The notes under the pieces were generated by a model. The model was not told where the DNA came from. It worked only from the letters and a program-made list of their open reading frames with translations, and ran no database searches. From Hydractinia symbiolongicarpus (lineage: Eukaryota > Cnidaria > Hydrozoa > Anthoathecata > Hydractiniidae), in assembly GCF_029227915.1 (NCBI RefSeq), contig NC_079882.1, positions 16,382,501 to 16,446,500 of the forward strand: a stretch of DNA of 64,000 nucleotides, read 5' to 3'. This document shows positions 29,260 through 42,900 of this stretch, piece after piece (the stretch's first letter is position 1; each line of letters begins with the position of its first letter). A program made the translations under genes and the position numbers.

Positions 29260-32200
29260 GTACGCGCACAGTCCTATAAAGGCTGTAATAGGGCCCTTTG
29301 CAGTCAAATAAGGCCTCACACGTAAATCACGTGGTTCCATCTCCCTGGACAGGTCACCATTTGACTATTCTTTCCACTCTCAATGCACTACAACGTTCAA
29401 AGTGGTTTTCCTTAGCACCGTGGCCTTAGAACAATCTTAAGTGCACGCACATTCCTATAAAGGCTGTAATAAGGCTTTTGCAGTGTAATAACGGCCTCAT
29501 ACGTAAATCACGTGGTTCCATCTGCCTGCGCAGGTTACCATTGGACTAGTCGTTCCAGTCTCAATGCGCTACAACGTCCCAAGTCGTTTTCATTAGCGCC
29601 GTCACCTTAGAACACTCTTAACTACGTGCACAGTCCTATAAAGGCTGTAATATGGCCTTTTGCAGTCCAATAAAGGCCGCACACGTAAATCACGTGGTTC
29701 CATCTGCCTGCGCAGGTTACCATTGGACTATTCCTTCCAGTCTGAATGCGCTTCAAAGTCCCAAGCCGTTTTCATTAGCGCCGTCGCCTTAGAACACTCT
29801 TAACTACGTTCTCTGTGCTATAAAGACCGTAATATGGCCTTTTGCAGTGTAATAAAAGCTTCACACGTAAATCACGTGGTTTAACCTGCCTGCGCAGTTT
29901 ACCATTGGACTAGTCGTTCCAGTCTCAATGCGTTACAACGTCCCAAGTCGTTTTCATTAGCGCTGTTGCCTTACAACACTCTTAACTACGTGCACATTCC
30001 TATAAAGGCTGTAATATGGCCTTTTGCAGTCCAATAAAGGCCGCACACGTAAATCAAGCGGTTTCAGCTGCCTCCGCCGGTTGCCATTGGACTTGTCGTT
30101 CCAGTCTCAATGCACTACAACGTTGCCAGTGGTTTTCCTTAGCGCCGTGCCCTTAGAACACTCTTAACTACGTGCACAACGGTATAAAGACCGCAATAAG
30201 GCCCTTTAAAGTCTAATAAAAGCTTCACACGTTAATCACGTGGTTTCACCTGCCTGCGCAGATTACCCTTAGACTATTCGCTCCAGTCGCAATGCGCTAC
30301 AACGTCCCAAGTCGTTTCCATTAGCGCCGTTGCCTGAGAACAATCTTAAGTACGCGCACAGTCCTATAAAGGCTGTAATAGGGCCCTTTGCAGTCTAATA
30401 AGGCCTCACACGTAAATCACGTGGTTCCATCTCCCTGGACAGGTCACCATTTGACTATTCTTTCCACTCTCAATGCACTACAACGTTCAAAGTGGTTTTC
30501 CTTAGCACCGTGGCCTTAGAACAATCTTAAGTGCACGCACATTCCTATAAAGGCTGTAATAAGGCTTTTGCAGTGTAATAACGGCCTCATACGTAAATCA
30601 CGTGGTTCCATCTGCCTGCGCAGGTTACCATTGGACTAGACGATCCAGTCTCTATGCACTACAACGTTCCAAGTGGTTTTCCTTAGTGCCATGGCCTTAG
30701 AAAACTCTTAACTACGTTCACAGTGCTATAAAGACCGTAATAAGGCCCTTTGCAGTCTAATAAAAGCTTCACACATAAGTCACGTGGTTTCACCTGCCTG
30801 CGCAGATTACCATTGGACTTGTCGTTCCAGTCTCAATGCGCTACAACGTCCCAAGTCGTTTTCATTAGCGTCGTTGCTTTAGAACACTCCTAACTACATG
30901 CACAGTCCTATAAAGACGGTAATATGGCCTTTTGCAGTGTAATGAAGGCCTCACACGTAAATCACGTGGTTCCATCTGCCTGGGCAGGTTACAATTGGAC
31001 TAGACGATCCAGTCTCTATGCACTACAAAGTTCCAAGTGGTTTTCCTTAGCGCCATGGCCTTAGAAAACTCTTAACTACGTTCACAGTGCTATAAAGACC
31101 GTAATAAGGCCTTTTTCAGTCTAATAAAAGCTTCACACGCAAATCACGTGGTTTCACCTGGCTGCGCAGGTCACCATTGGACTAGTCGTTCCAATCTCAA
31201 TGCGTTACAACGTCCCAAGTCGTTTTCATTAGCGCTGTTGCCTTACAACACTCTTAACTACGTGCACAGTCCTATAAAGGCTGTAATATGGCCTTTTGCA
31301 GTCCAATAAAGGCCGCACACGTAAATCAAGCGGTTTCAGCTGCCTCCGCCGGTTACCATTGGACTTGTCGTTCCAGTCTCAATGCACTACAACGTTGCCA
31401 GTGGTTTTCCTCAGCGCCGTGGCCTTAGAACACTCTTAACTACGTGCACAGCTGTATAAAGACCGCAATAAGGCCCTTTACAGTCTAATAAAATCTTCAC
31501 ACGTTAATCACGTGGTTTCACCTGCCTGCGCAGATTACCCTTAGACTATTCGCTCCAGTGGCAATGCGCTACAACGTCTCAAGTCGTTTCCATTAGCGCC
31601 GTTGCCTGAGAACAATCTTAAGTACGCGCACAGTCCTATAAAGGCTGTAATAGGGCCCTTTGCAGTCTAATAAGGCCTCACACGTAAATCACGTGGTTCC
31701 ATCTCCCTGGACAGGTCACCATTTGACTATTCTTTCCACTCTCAATGCACTACAACGTTCAAAGTGGTTTTCCTTAGCACCGTGGCCTTAGAACAATCTT
31801 AAGTGCACGCACATTCCTATAAAGGCTGTAATAAGGCTTTTGCAGTGTAATAACGGCCTCATACGTAAATCACGTGGTTCCATCTGCCTGCGCAGGTTAC
31901 CATTGGACTAGTCGTTCCAGTCTCAATGCGCTACAACGTCCCAAGTCGTTTTCATTAGCGCCGTCACCTTAGAACACTCTTAACTACGTGCACAGTCCTA
32001 TAAAGGCTGTAATATGGCCTTTTGCAGTCCAATAAAGGCCGCACACGTAAATCACGTGGTTCCATCTGCCTGCGCAGGTTACCATTGGACTATTCCTTCC
32101 AGTCTGAATGCGCTTCAAAGTCCCAAGCCGTTTTCATTAGCGCCGTCGCCTTAGAACACTCTTAACTACGTTCTCTGTGCTATAAAGACCGTAATATGGC

Positions 32201-33960
32201 CTTTTGCAGTGTAATAAAAGCTTCACACGTAAATCACGTGGTTTAACCTGCCTGCGCAGTTTACCATTGGACTAGTCGTTCCAGTCTCAATGCGTTACAA
32301 CGTCCCAAGTCGTTTTCATTAGCGCTGTTGCCTTACAACACTCTTAACTACGTGCACATTCCTATAAAGGCTGTAATATGGCCTTTTGCAGTCCAATAAA
32401 GGCCGCACACGTAAATCAAGCGGTTTCAGCTGCCTCCGCCGGTTGCCATTGGACTTGTCGTTCCAGTCTCAATGCACTACAACGTTGCCAGTGGTTTTCC
32501 TTAGCGCCGTGCCCTTAGAACACTCTTAACTACGTGCACAACGGTATAAAGACCGCAATAAGGCCCTTTAAAGTCTAATAAAAGCTTCACACGTTAATCA
32601 CGTGGTTTCACCTGCCTGCGCAGATTACCCTTAGACTATTCGCTCCAGTCGCAATGCGCTACAACGTCCCAAGTCGTTTCCATTAGCGCCGTTGCCTGAG
32701 AACAATCTTAATAACGCGCACAGTCCTATAAAGGCTGTAATAGGGCCCTTTGCAGTCTAATAAGGCCTCACACGTAAATCACGTGGTTCCATCTCCCTGG
32801 ACAGGTCACCATTTGACTATTCTTTCCACTCTCAATGCACTACAACGTTCAAAGTGGTTTTCCTTAGCACCGTGGCCTTAGAACAATCTTAAGTGCACGC
32901 ACATTCCTATAAAGGCTGTAATAAGGCTTTTGCAGTGTAATAACGGCCTCATACGTAAATCACGTGGTTCCATCTGCCTGCGCAGGTTACCATTGGACTA
33001 GACGATCCAGTCTCTATGCACTACAACGTTCCAAGTGGTTTTCCTTAGTGCCATGGCCTTAGAAAACTCTTAACTACGTTCACAGTGCTATAAAGACCGT
33101 AATAAGGCCCTTTGCAGTCTAATAAAACTTCACACATAAGTCACGTGGTTTCACCTGCCTGCGCAGATTACCATTGGACTTGTCGTTCCAGTCTCAATGC
33201 GCTACAACGTCCCAAGTCGTTTTCATTAGCGTCGTTGCTTTAGAACACTCCTAACTACATGCACAGTCCTATAAAGACGGTAATATGGCCTTTTGCAGTG
33301 TAATGAAGGCCTCACACGTAAATCACGTGGTTCCATCTGCTTGGGCAGGTTACAATTGGACTAGACGATCCAGTCTCTATGCACTACAAAGTTCCAAGTG
33401 GTTTTCCTTAGCGCCATGGCCTTAGAAAACTCTTAACTACGTTCACAGTGCTATAAAGACCGTAATAAGGCCTTTTTCAGTCTAATAAAAGCTTCACACG
33501 CAAATCACGTGGTTTCACCTGGCTGCGCAGGTCACCATTGGACTAGTCGTTCCAATCTCAATGCGTTACAACGTCCCAAGTCGTTTTCATTAGCGCTGTT
33601 GCCTTACAACACTCTTAACTACGTGCACAGTCCTATAAAGGCTGTAATATGGCCTTTTGCAGTCCAATAAAGGCCGCACACGTAAATCAAGCGGTTTCAG
33701 CTGCCTCCGCCGGTTACCATTGGACTTGTCGTTCCAGTCTCAATGCACTACAACGTTGCCAGTGGTTTTCCTCAGCGCCGTGGCCTTAGAACACTCTTAA
33801 CTACGTGCACAGCTGTATAAAGACCGCAATAAGGCCCTTTACAGTCTAATAAAATCTTCACACGTTAATCACGTGGTTTCACCTGCCTGCGCAGATTACC
33901 CTTAGACTATTCGCTCCAGTGGCAATGCGCTACAACGTCTCAAGTCGTTTCCATTAGCGC
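29260..33960 (+). repeat. Higher-order repeat, 2,362 bp (13 monomers), two copies
   Basis: Shared rare variants: GCACAACGG (about 30,175 and 32,537), CACACGCAAATC (31,141 and 33,502), and the AAGCGG-type monomers at 30,016/32,378 and 31,288/33,649. Boundaries are approximate. Confidence 0.75.
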
Positions 33961-36900
33961 CGTTGCCTGAGAACAATCTTAAATACGCGCACAGTCCTAT
34001 AAAGGCTGTAATAGGGCCTTTTGCAGTCTAATAAGGCCTCACACGTAAATCACGTGGTTCCATCTCCCTGGACAGGTCACCATTTGACTATTCCTTCCAC
34101 TCTCAATGCACTACAACGTTCAAAGTGGTTTTCCTTAGCGCCGTGGCCTTAGAACAATCTTAAGTGCACGCACATTCCTATAAAGGCTGTAATAAGGCCT
34201 TTTGCAGTGTAATAACGGCCTCATACGTAAATCACGTGGTTCCATCTGCCTGCGCAGGTTACCATTGGACTAGACGATCCAGTCTCTATGCACTACAACG
34301 TTCCAAGTGGTTTTCCTTAGTGCCATGGCCTTAGAAAACTCTTAACTACGTTCACAGTGCTATAAAGACCGTAATAAGGCCCTTTGCAGTCTAATAAAAG
34401 CTTCACACATAAATCACGTGGTTTCACCTGCCTGCGCAGATTACCATTGGACTTGTCGTTCCAGTCTCAATGCGCTACAACGTCCCAAGTCGTTTTCATT
34501 AGCGCCGTCACCTTAGAACACTCTTAACTACGTGCACAGTCCTATAAAGGCTGTAATATGGCCTTTTGCAGTCCAATAAAGGCCGCACACGTAAATCACG
34601 TGGTTCCATCTGCCTGCGCAGTTTACCATTGGACTAGTCGTTCCAGTCTCAATGCGTTACAACGTCCCAAGTCGTTTTCATTAGCGCTGTTGCCTTACAA
34701 CACTCTTAACTACGTGCACAGTCCTATAAAGGCTGTAATATGGCCTTTTGCAGTCCAATAAAGGCCGCACACGTAAATCAAGCGGTTTCAGCTGCCTCCG
34801 CCGGTTACCATTGGACTTGTCGTTCCAGTCTCAATGCACTACAACGTTGCCAGTGGTTTTCCTTAGCGCCGTGGCCTTAGAACACTCTTAACTACGTGCA
34901 CAGCGGTATAAAGACCGCAATAAGGCCCTTTACAGTCTAATAAAAGCTTCACACGTTAATCACGTGGTTTCACCTGCCTGCGCAGATTACCCTTAGACTA
35001 TTCGCTCCAGTCGCAATGCGCTACAACGTCCCAAGTCGTTTCCATTAGCGCCGTTGCCTGAGAACAATCTTAAATACGCGCACAGTCCTATAAAGGCTGT
35101 AATAGGGCCTTTTGCAGTCTAATAAGGCCTCACACGTAAATCACGTGGTTCCATCTCCCTGGACAGGTCACCATTTGACTATTCTTTCCACTCTCAATGC
35201 ACTACAACGTTCAAAGTGGTTTTCCTTAGCGCCGTGGCCTTAGAACAATCTTAAGTGCACGCACATTCCTATAAAGGCTGTAATAAGGCCTTTTGCAGTG
35301 TAATAACGGCCTCATACGTAAATCACGTGGTTCCATCTGCCTGCGCAGGTTACCATTGGACTAGACGATCCAGTCTCTATGCACTACAACGTTCCAAGTG
35401 GTTTTCCTTAGTGCCATGGCCTTAGAAAACTCTTAACTACGTTCACAGTGCTATAAAGACCGTAATAAGGCCCTTTGCAGTCTAATAAAAGCTTCACACA
35501 TAAATCACGTGGTTTCACCTGCCTGCGCAGATTACCATTGGACTTGTCGTTCCAGTCTCAATGCGCTACAACGTCCCAAGTCGTTTTCATTAGCGCCGTC
35601 ACCTTAGAACACTCTTAACTACGTGCACAGTCCTATAAAGGCTGTAATATGGCCTTTTGCAGTCCAATAAAGGCCGCACACGTAAATCACGTGGTTACAT
35701 CTGCCTGCGCAGGTTACCATTGGACTTTTGCTTCCAGTCTCAATACGCTTCAAAGTCCCAAGTCGTTTACATTAGCGCCGTCGCCTTAGAACACTCTTAG
35801 CTACGTGCACGGCGCTATAAAGACCGTAATAAGGCCCTTTGCAGTCTAATAAAAGCTTCACACATAAATCACGTGGTTTCACCTGCCTGCGCAGATTACC
35901 ATTAGACTATTCGCTCCAGTTGCAATGCGCTACAACGTCCCAAGTCGTTTTCATTAGCGCCGTTGCCTTAGAACAATCTTAAGTACGCGCACAGTCCCAT
36001 AAAGGTTGTAATATGGCCTGTTGCAGTTTAATAAAGGCCTCACACGTAAATCACGTGGTTCCATCTGCTTGCGCAGGTTACCATTGGACTAGACGATCCA
36101 GTCTCTATGCACTACAACGTTCCAAGTGGTTTTCCTTAGTGCCATGGCCTTAGAAAACTCTTAACTACGTTCACAGCGCTATAAAGACCGTAATAAGGCC
36201 TTTTTCAGTCTAATAAAAGCTTCACACGTAAATCACGTGGTTTCACCTGGCTGCGCAGGTTACCATTGGACTTGTCGTTCCAGTCTCAATGCGCTACAAC
36301 GTCCCAAGTCGTTTTCATTAGCGTCGTTGCTTTAGAACACTCTTAACTACATGCACAGTCCTATAAAGACGGTAATATGGGCTTTTGCAGTCCAATAAAG
36401 GCCGCACACGTAAATCACGTGGTTCCATATGCCTGCGCAGGTTACCATTGGACTATTCCTTCCATTCTCAATGCGCTTCAAAGTCCCAAGTCGTTTTCAT
36501 TAGCGCCGTCGCCTTAGAACACTCTTAACTACGTTCTCTGTGCTATAAAGACCGTAATATGGCCTTTTGCAGTGTAATAAAAGCTTCACACGTAAATCAC
36601 GTGGTTTAACCTGCCTGCGCAGTTTACCATTGGACTAGTCGTTCCAGTCTCAATGCGTTACAACGTCCCAAGTCGTTTTCATTAGCGCTGTTGCCTTACA
36701 ACACTCTTAACTACGTGCACATTCCTATAAAGGCTGTAATATGGCCTTTTGCAGTGTAATAACGGCCTCATACGTAAATGACGTGGTTCCATCTGCCTGC
36801 GCAGGTTACCATTGGACTATTCCTTCCAGTCTGAATGCGCTTCAAAGTCCCAAGTCGTTTTCATTAGCGCCGTCACCTTAGAACACTCTTAACTACGTGC

Positions 36901-39900
36901 ACAGTCCTATAAAGGCTGTAATATGGCCTTTTGCAGTCCAATAAAAGCTTCACACATAAATCACGTGGTTTCACCTGCCTGCGCAGATTACCATTAGACT
37001 ATTCGCTCCAGTTGCGATGCGCTACAACGTCCCAAGTCGTTTTCATTAGCGCCGTTGCCTTAGAACAATCTTAAGTACGCGCACAGTCCCATAAAGGTTG
37101 TAATATGGCCTGTTGCAGTTTAATAAAGGCCTCACACGTAAATCACGTGGTTTCACCTGGCTGCGCAGGTTACCATTGGACTTGTCGTTCCAGTCTCAAT
37201 GCGCTACAACGTCCCAAGTCGTTTTCATTAGCGTCGTTGCTTTAGAACACTCTTAACTACATGCACAGTCCTATAAAGACGGTAATATGGGCTTTTGCAG
37301 TCCAATAAAGGCCGCACACGTAAATCACGTGGTTCCATACGCCTGCGCAGGTTACCATTGGACTAGACAATCCAGTCTCTATGCACTACAAAGTTCCAAG
37401 TGGTTTTCCTTAGCGCCATGGCCTTAGAAAACTCTTAACTACGTTCACAGTGCTATAAAGACCGTAATAAGGCCTTTTTCAGTCTAATAAAAGCTTCACA
37501 CGTAAATCACGTGGTTTCACCTGGCTGCGCAGGTCACCATTGGACCAGTCGTTCCAGTCTCAATGCGTTACACGTCCCAAGTCGTTTTCATTAGCGCTGT
37601 GGCCTTACAACACTCTTAACTATGTGCACAGTCCTATAAAGTCCGTAATAAGGCCTTTTGGAGTCCAATAAAGGCCGCACAAGTAAATCACGCGGTTTCA
37701 GCTTCCTTCACCGGTTACCATTGGACTAGTCGAGCTAGTCTAATGCACTACAAAGTTCGAAGTGGTTTCCCTAAGTGCAGTGGCCTTAGAACTCTCTTAA
37801 CTTCGTGCACAGTCCTATAAGGACCGTAATATGGCCTTTTGCAGTCTAATAAAGGCCTCACACGTAAATCACGTGGTTCCATCTCCCTGCGTAGGTTACC
37901 ATTAGACTTGTCGTTCCTGTCTCAATGCGCTAAAACGTCCCAAGTCGTTTTCATTAGCGTCGTGGCCTTACAACACTCTTAACTACGTTCGCAGTGCTAT
38001 AAAGACCGTAATAAGGCCTTTTGCAGTCCAATATAGGCCGCACACGTAAATCACGTGGTTCCATCTGCCTGCGCAGTTTACCATTGGACTAGTCGTTCCA
38101 ATCTCAATGCGTTACAACGTCCCAAGTCGTTTTCATTAGCGCTGTTGCCTTACAACACTCTTAACTACGTGCACAGTCCTATAAAGGCTGTAATATGGCC
38201 TTTTGCAGTCCAATAAAGGCCGCACACGTAAATCAAGCGGTTTCAGCTGCCTCCGCCGGTTACCATTGGACTTGTCGTTCCAGTCTCAATGCACTACAAC
38301 GTTGCCAGTGGTTTTCCTTAGCGCCGTGGCCTTAGAACACTCTTAACTACGTGCACAGCGGTATAAAGACCGCAATAAGGCCCTTTACAGTCTAATAAAA
38401 GCTTCACACGTTAATCACGTGGTTTCACCTGCCTGCGCAGATTACCCTTAGACTATTCGCTCCAGTGGCAATGCGCTACAACGTCCCAAGTCGTTTCCAT
38501 TAGCGCCGTTGCCTGAGAACAATCTTAAATACGCGCACAGTCCTATAAAGGCTGTAATAGGGCCTTTTGCAGTCTAATAAGGCCTCACACGTAAATCACG
38601 TGGTTCCATCTCCCTGGACAGGTCACCATTTGACTATTCTTTCCACTTTCAATGCACTACAACGTTCAAAGTGGTTTTCCTTAGCGCCGTGGCCTTAGAA
38701 CAATCTTAAGTGCACGCACATTCCTATAAAGGCTGTAATAAGGCCTTTTGCAGTGTAATAACGGCCTCATACGTAAATCACGTGGTTCCATCTGCCTGCG
38801 CAGGTTACCATTGGACTAGACGATCCAGTCTCTATGCACTACAACGTTCCAAGTGGCTTTCCTTAGTACCATGGCCTTAGAAAACTCTTAACTACGTTCA
38901 CAGTGCTATAAAGACCGTAATAAGGCCCTTTGCAGTCTAATAAAAGCTTCACACATAAATCACGTGGTTTCACCTGCCTGCGCAGATTACCATTGGACTT
39001 GTCGTTCCAGTCTCAATGCGCTACAACGTCACAAGTCGTTTTCATTAGCGTCGTTGCTTTAGAACACTCCTAACTACATCCACAGTCCTATAAAGACGGT
39101 AATATGGCCTTTTGCAGTCTAATAAAGGCCTCACACGTAAATCACGTGGTTCCATCTGCCTGCGCTGGTTACCATTGGACTAGACGATCCAGTCTCTATG
39201 CACTACAAAGTCCCAAGTGGTTTTCCTTAGCGCCATGGCCTTAGAAAACTCTTAACTACGTTCACAGTGCTATAAAGACCGTAGTAAGGCCTTTTTCAGT
39301 CTAATAAAAGCTTCACACGTAAATCACGTGGTTTCACCTGGCTGCGCAGGTTACCATTGGAGTATTCGCTCCAGTTGCAATGCGAAACAACGTCCCAAGT
39401 CGTTTTCATTAGCGCCGTTGCCTTAGAACAATCTGAACTACGCGCACAGTCCCAAAAAGGCTGTAATATGGCCTGTTGCAGTCTAATAAAGGCCTCACAC
39501 GTAAATCACGTGGTTCCATCTGCCTGCGCAGGTTACCATTGGACTAGACGATCCAGTCTCTATGCACTACAAAGTTCCAACTGGTTTTCCTTAGCGCCAT
39601 GGCCTTAGAAAACTCTTAACTACGTTCACAGTGCTATAAAGACCGTAATAAGGCCTTTTTCAGTCTAATAAAAGCTTCAAACGTAAATCACGTGTTTTCA
39701 CCTGGCTGCGCAGGTCACCATTGGACCAGTCGTTCCAGTCACAATGCGTTACACGTCCCAAGTCGTTTTCATTAGCGCTGTTGCCTTACAACATTCTTAA
39801 CTATGTGCACAGTCCTATAAAGTCTGTAATAAGGCCTTTTGCAGTCCAATAAAGGCCGCACAAGTAAATCAAGCGGTTTCAGCTTCCTTCGCCGGTTACC

Positions 39901-42900
39901 ATTGGACTAGTCGATCTAGTCTAATGCACTACAAAGTTCGAAGTGGTTTTCCTAAGTGCAGTGGCCTTAGAACTCTCTTAACTTCGTGCACAGTCCTATA
40001 AGGACCGTAATATGGCCTTACGCAGTCTAATAAAGGCCTCACACGTAAATCACGTGGTTCCATCTCCCTGCGCACGTTACCATTGGACTAGTCGTTCCAA
40101 TCTCAATGCGTTACAACGTCCCAAGTCGTTTTCATTAGCGCTGTTGCCTTACAACACTCTTAACTACGTGCACAGTCCTATAAAGGCTGTAATATGGCCT
40201 TTTGCAGACCAATAAAGGCCGCACACGTAAATCAAGCGGTTTCAGCTGCCTCCTCCGGTTACCATTGGACTTTTCGTTCCAGTCTCAATGCACTACAACT
40301 TCCCAAGTCGTTTTCATTAGCGTCGTGGCCTTACAACACTCTTAACTACGTGCACAGCGGTATAAAGACCGCAATAAAGCCCTTTACAGTCTAATAAAAG
40401 CTTCACACGTAAATCACGTGGTTCCATCTCCCTGCGCAGGTTACCATTAGACTTGTCGTTCCAGTCTCAATGCGCTAAAACGTCCCAAGTCTTTTTCATT
40501 AGCGTCGTGGCCTTACAACACTCTTAACTACGTTCGCAGTGCTATAAAGACCGTAATAAGGCCTTTTGCAGTCCAATATAGGCCGCACACGTAAATCACG
40601 TGGTTCCATCTGCCTGCGCAGTTTACCATTGGACTAGTCGTTCCAATCTCAATGCGTTACAACGTCCCAAGTCGTTTTCATTAGCGCTGTTGCCTTACAA
40701 CACTCTTAACTACGTGCACAGTCCTATAAAGGCTGTAATATGGCCTTTTGCAGTCCAATAAAAGCCGCACACGTAAATCAAGCGGTTTCAGCTGCCTCCT
40801 CCGGTTACCATTGGACTTTTCGTTCCAGTTTCAATGCACTACAACTTCCCAAGTCGTTTTCATTAGCGTCGTGGCCTTACAACACTCTTAACTACGTGCA
40901 CAGCGGTATAAAGACCGCAATAAGGCCCTTTACTGTCTAATAAAAGCTTCACACGTTAATCACGTGGTTTCACCTGCCTGCGCAGATTACCCTTAGACTA
41001 TTCGCTCCAGTGGCAAAGCGCTACAACGTCCCAAGTCGTTTCCATTAGCGCCATTGCCTGAGAACAATCTTAAATACGCGCACAGTCCTATAAAGGCTGT
41101 AATAGGGCCTTTTGCAGTCTAATAAGGCCTCACACGTAAATCACGTGGTTCCATCTCCCTGGACAGGTCACCATTTGACTATTCTTTCCACTCTCAATGC
41201 ACTACAACGTTCAAAGTGGTTTTCCTTAGCGCCGTGGCCTTAGAACAATCTTAAGTGCACGCACATTCCTATAAAGGCTGTAATAAGGCCTTTTGCAGTG
41301 TAATAAAAGCTTCACACATAAATCACGTGGTTTCACCTGCCTGCGCAGATTACCATTGGACTTGTCGTTCCAGTCTCAATGCGCTACAACGTCCCAAGTC
41401 GTTTTCATTAGCGCCATTGCCTTAGAACAATCTGAAGTACGCGCACAGTCCCCAAAAGGCTGTAATATGGCCTGATGCAGTCTAATAAAGGCCTCACACG
41501 TAAATCACGTGGTTCCATCTGCCTGCGCAGGTTACCATTGGACTACACGATCCAGTCTCTATGCACTACAAAGTTTCAAGTGGTTTTTCTTAGCGCCATG
41601 GCCTTAGAAAACTCTTAACTACGTTCACAGTTCTATAAAGACCGTAATAAGGCCTTTTTCAGTCTAATAAAAGCTTCACACGTAAATCACGTGGTTTCAC
41701 CTGGCTGCGCTGGTCACCATTGGACCAGTCGTTCCAGTCTCAATGCGTTACACGTCCCAAGTCGTTTTCATTAGCGCTGTTGCCTTACAACACTCTTAAC
41801 TACGTGCACAGTCCTATAAAGGCTGTAATATGGCCTTTTGCAGTCCAATAAAGGCCGCACACGTAAATCAAACGGTTTCAGCTGCCTCCTCCGGTTACCA
41901 TTGGACTTATCGTTCCAGTCTCAATGCACTACAACTTTGCCAGTGGTTTTCCTTAGCGTCATGGCCTTAGAAGACTTCTAACTACGTGCACAGCGCTATA
42001 AAGACCGCAATAAGGCCCTTTGCAGTCTAATAAAAGCTTCACACGTTAATCACGTGGATTCATCTGCCTGCGCAGATTACCATTAGACTATTCGCTCCAG
42101 TTGCAATGCGCTACAACGTCCCAAGTCGTTTCCATTAGCGCCGTTGCCTGAGAACAATCTTAAGTACGCGCACACTCCTATAAAGGCTGTAATAGGGCCT
42201 TTTGCAGTCTAATATAGGCGTTACACGTAAATCACGTGGTTCCATCTCCCTGGACAGGTTACACCATTTGACTATTCTTTTCAGTCTCAATGCACTGCAA
42301 AGTTCCAAGTGGTTTACCTAAGTGCAGTGACCTTAGAACTCTCTTGACTACGTGCACAGTCCTCTAAGGACCGTACTATGGCCTTTTGCAGTCTAATAAA
42401 GGCCTAACACGTAAATCACGTGGTTCCATCTGCCTGCACAGGTTATCATTGGACTATTCCTTCCATTCTCAATGCGCTTCAAAGTCCCAAGACGTTTTCA
42501 TTAGCGCCGTCGCCTTAGAACACTCTTAACTACGTGCACAGCTCTATAAAGACCGTAATAAGGCCCTTTGCAGTCTAATAAAAGCTTCACACGTAAATCA
42601 CGTGGTTCCATCTCCTTGCGCAGGTTACCATTGGACTATTCCTTCCAGTCTCAATGCACTACAACGTTCCAAATTTTTTTCTTAGCGCCGTGGCCTTAGA
42701 ACACTCTTAACTACGTTCGCAGTGCTATAAAGGCTGTAATATGTCCTTTTGCAGTCCAATAAAGGCCGCACACGTAAATCAAGCGGTTTCTGCTGCCTCC
42801 TCCGGTTACCATTGGACTTTTCGTTCCAGTCTCAATGCACTACAACGTTGCCAGTGGTTTTCCTTAGCGCCATGGCCTTAGAAGACTTCTAACTACGTGC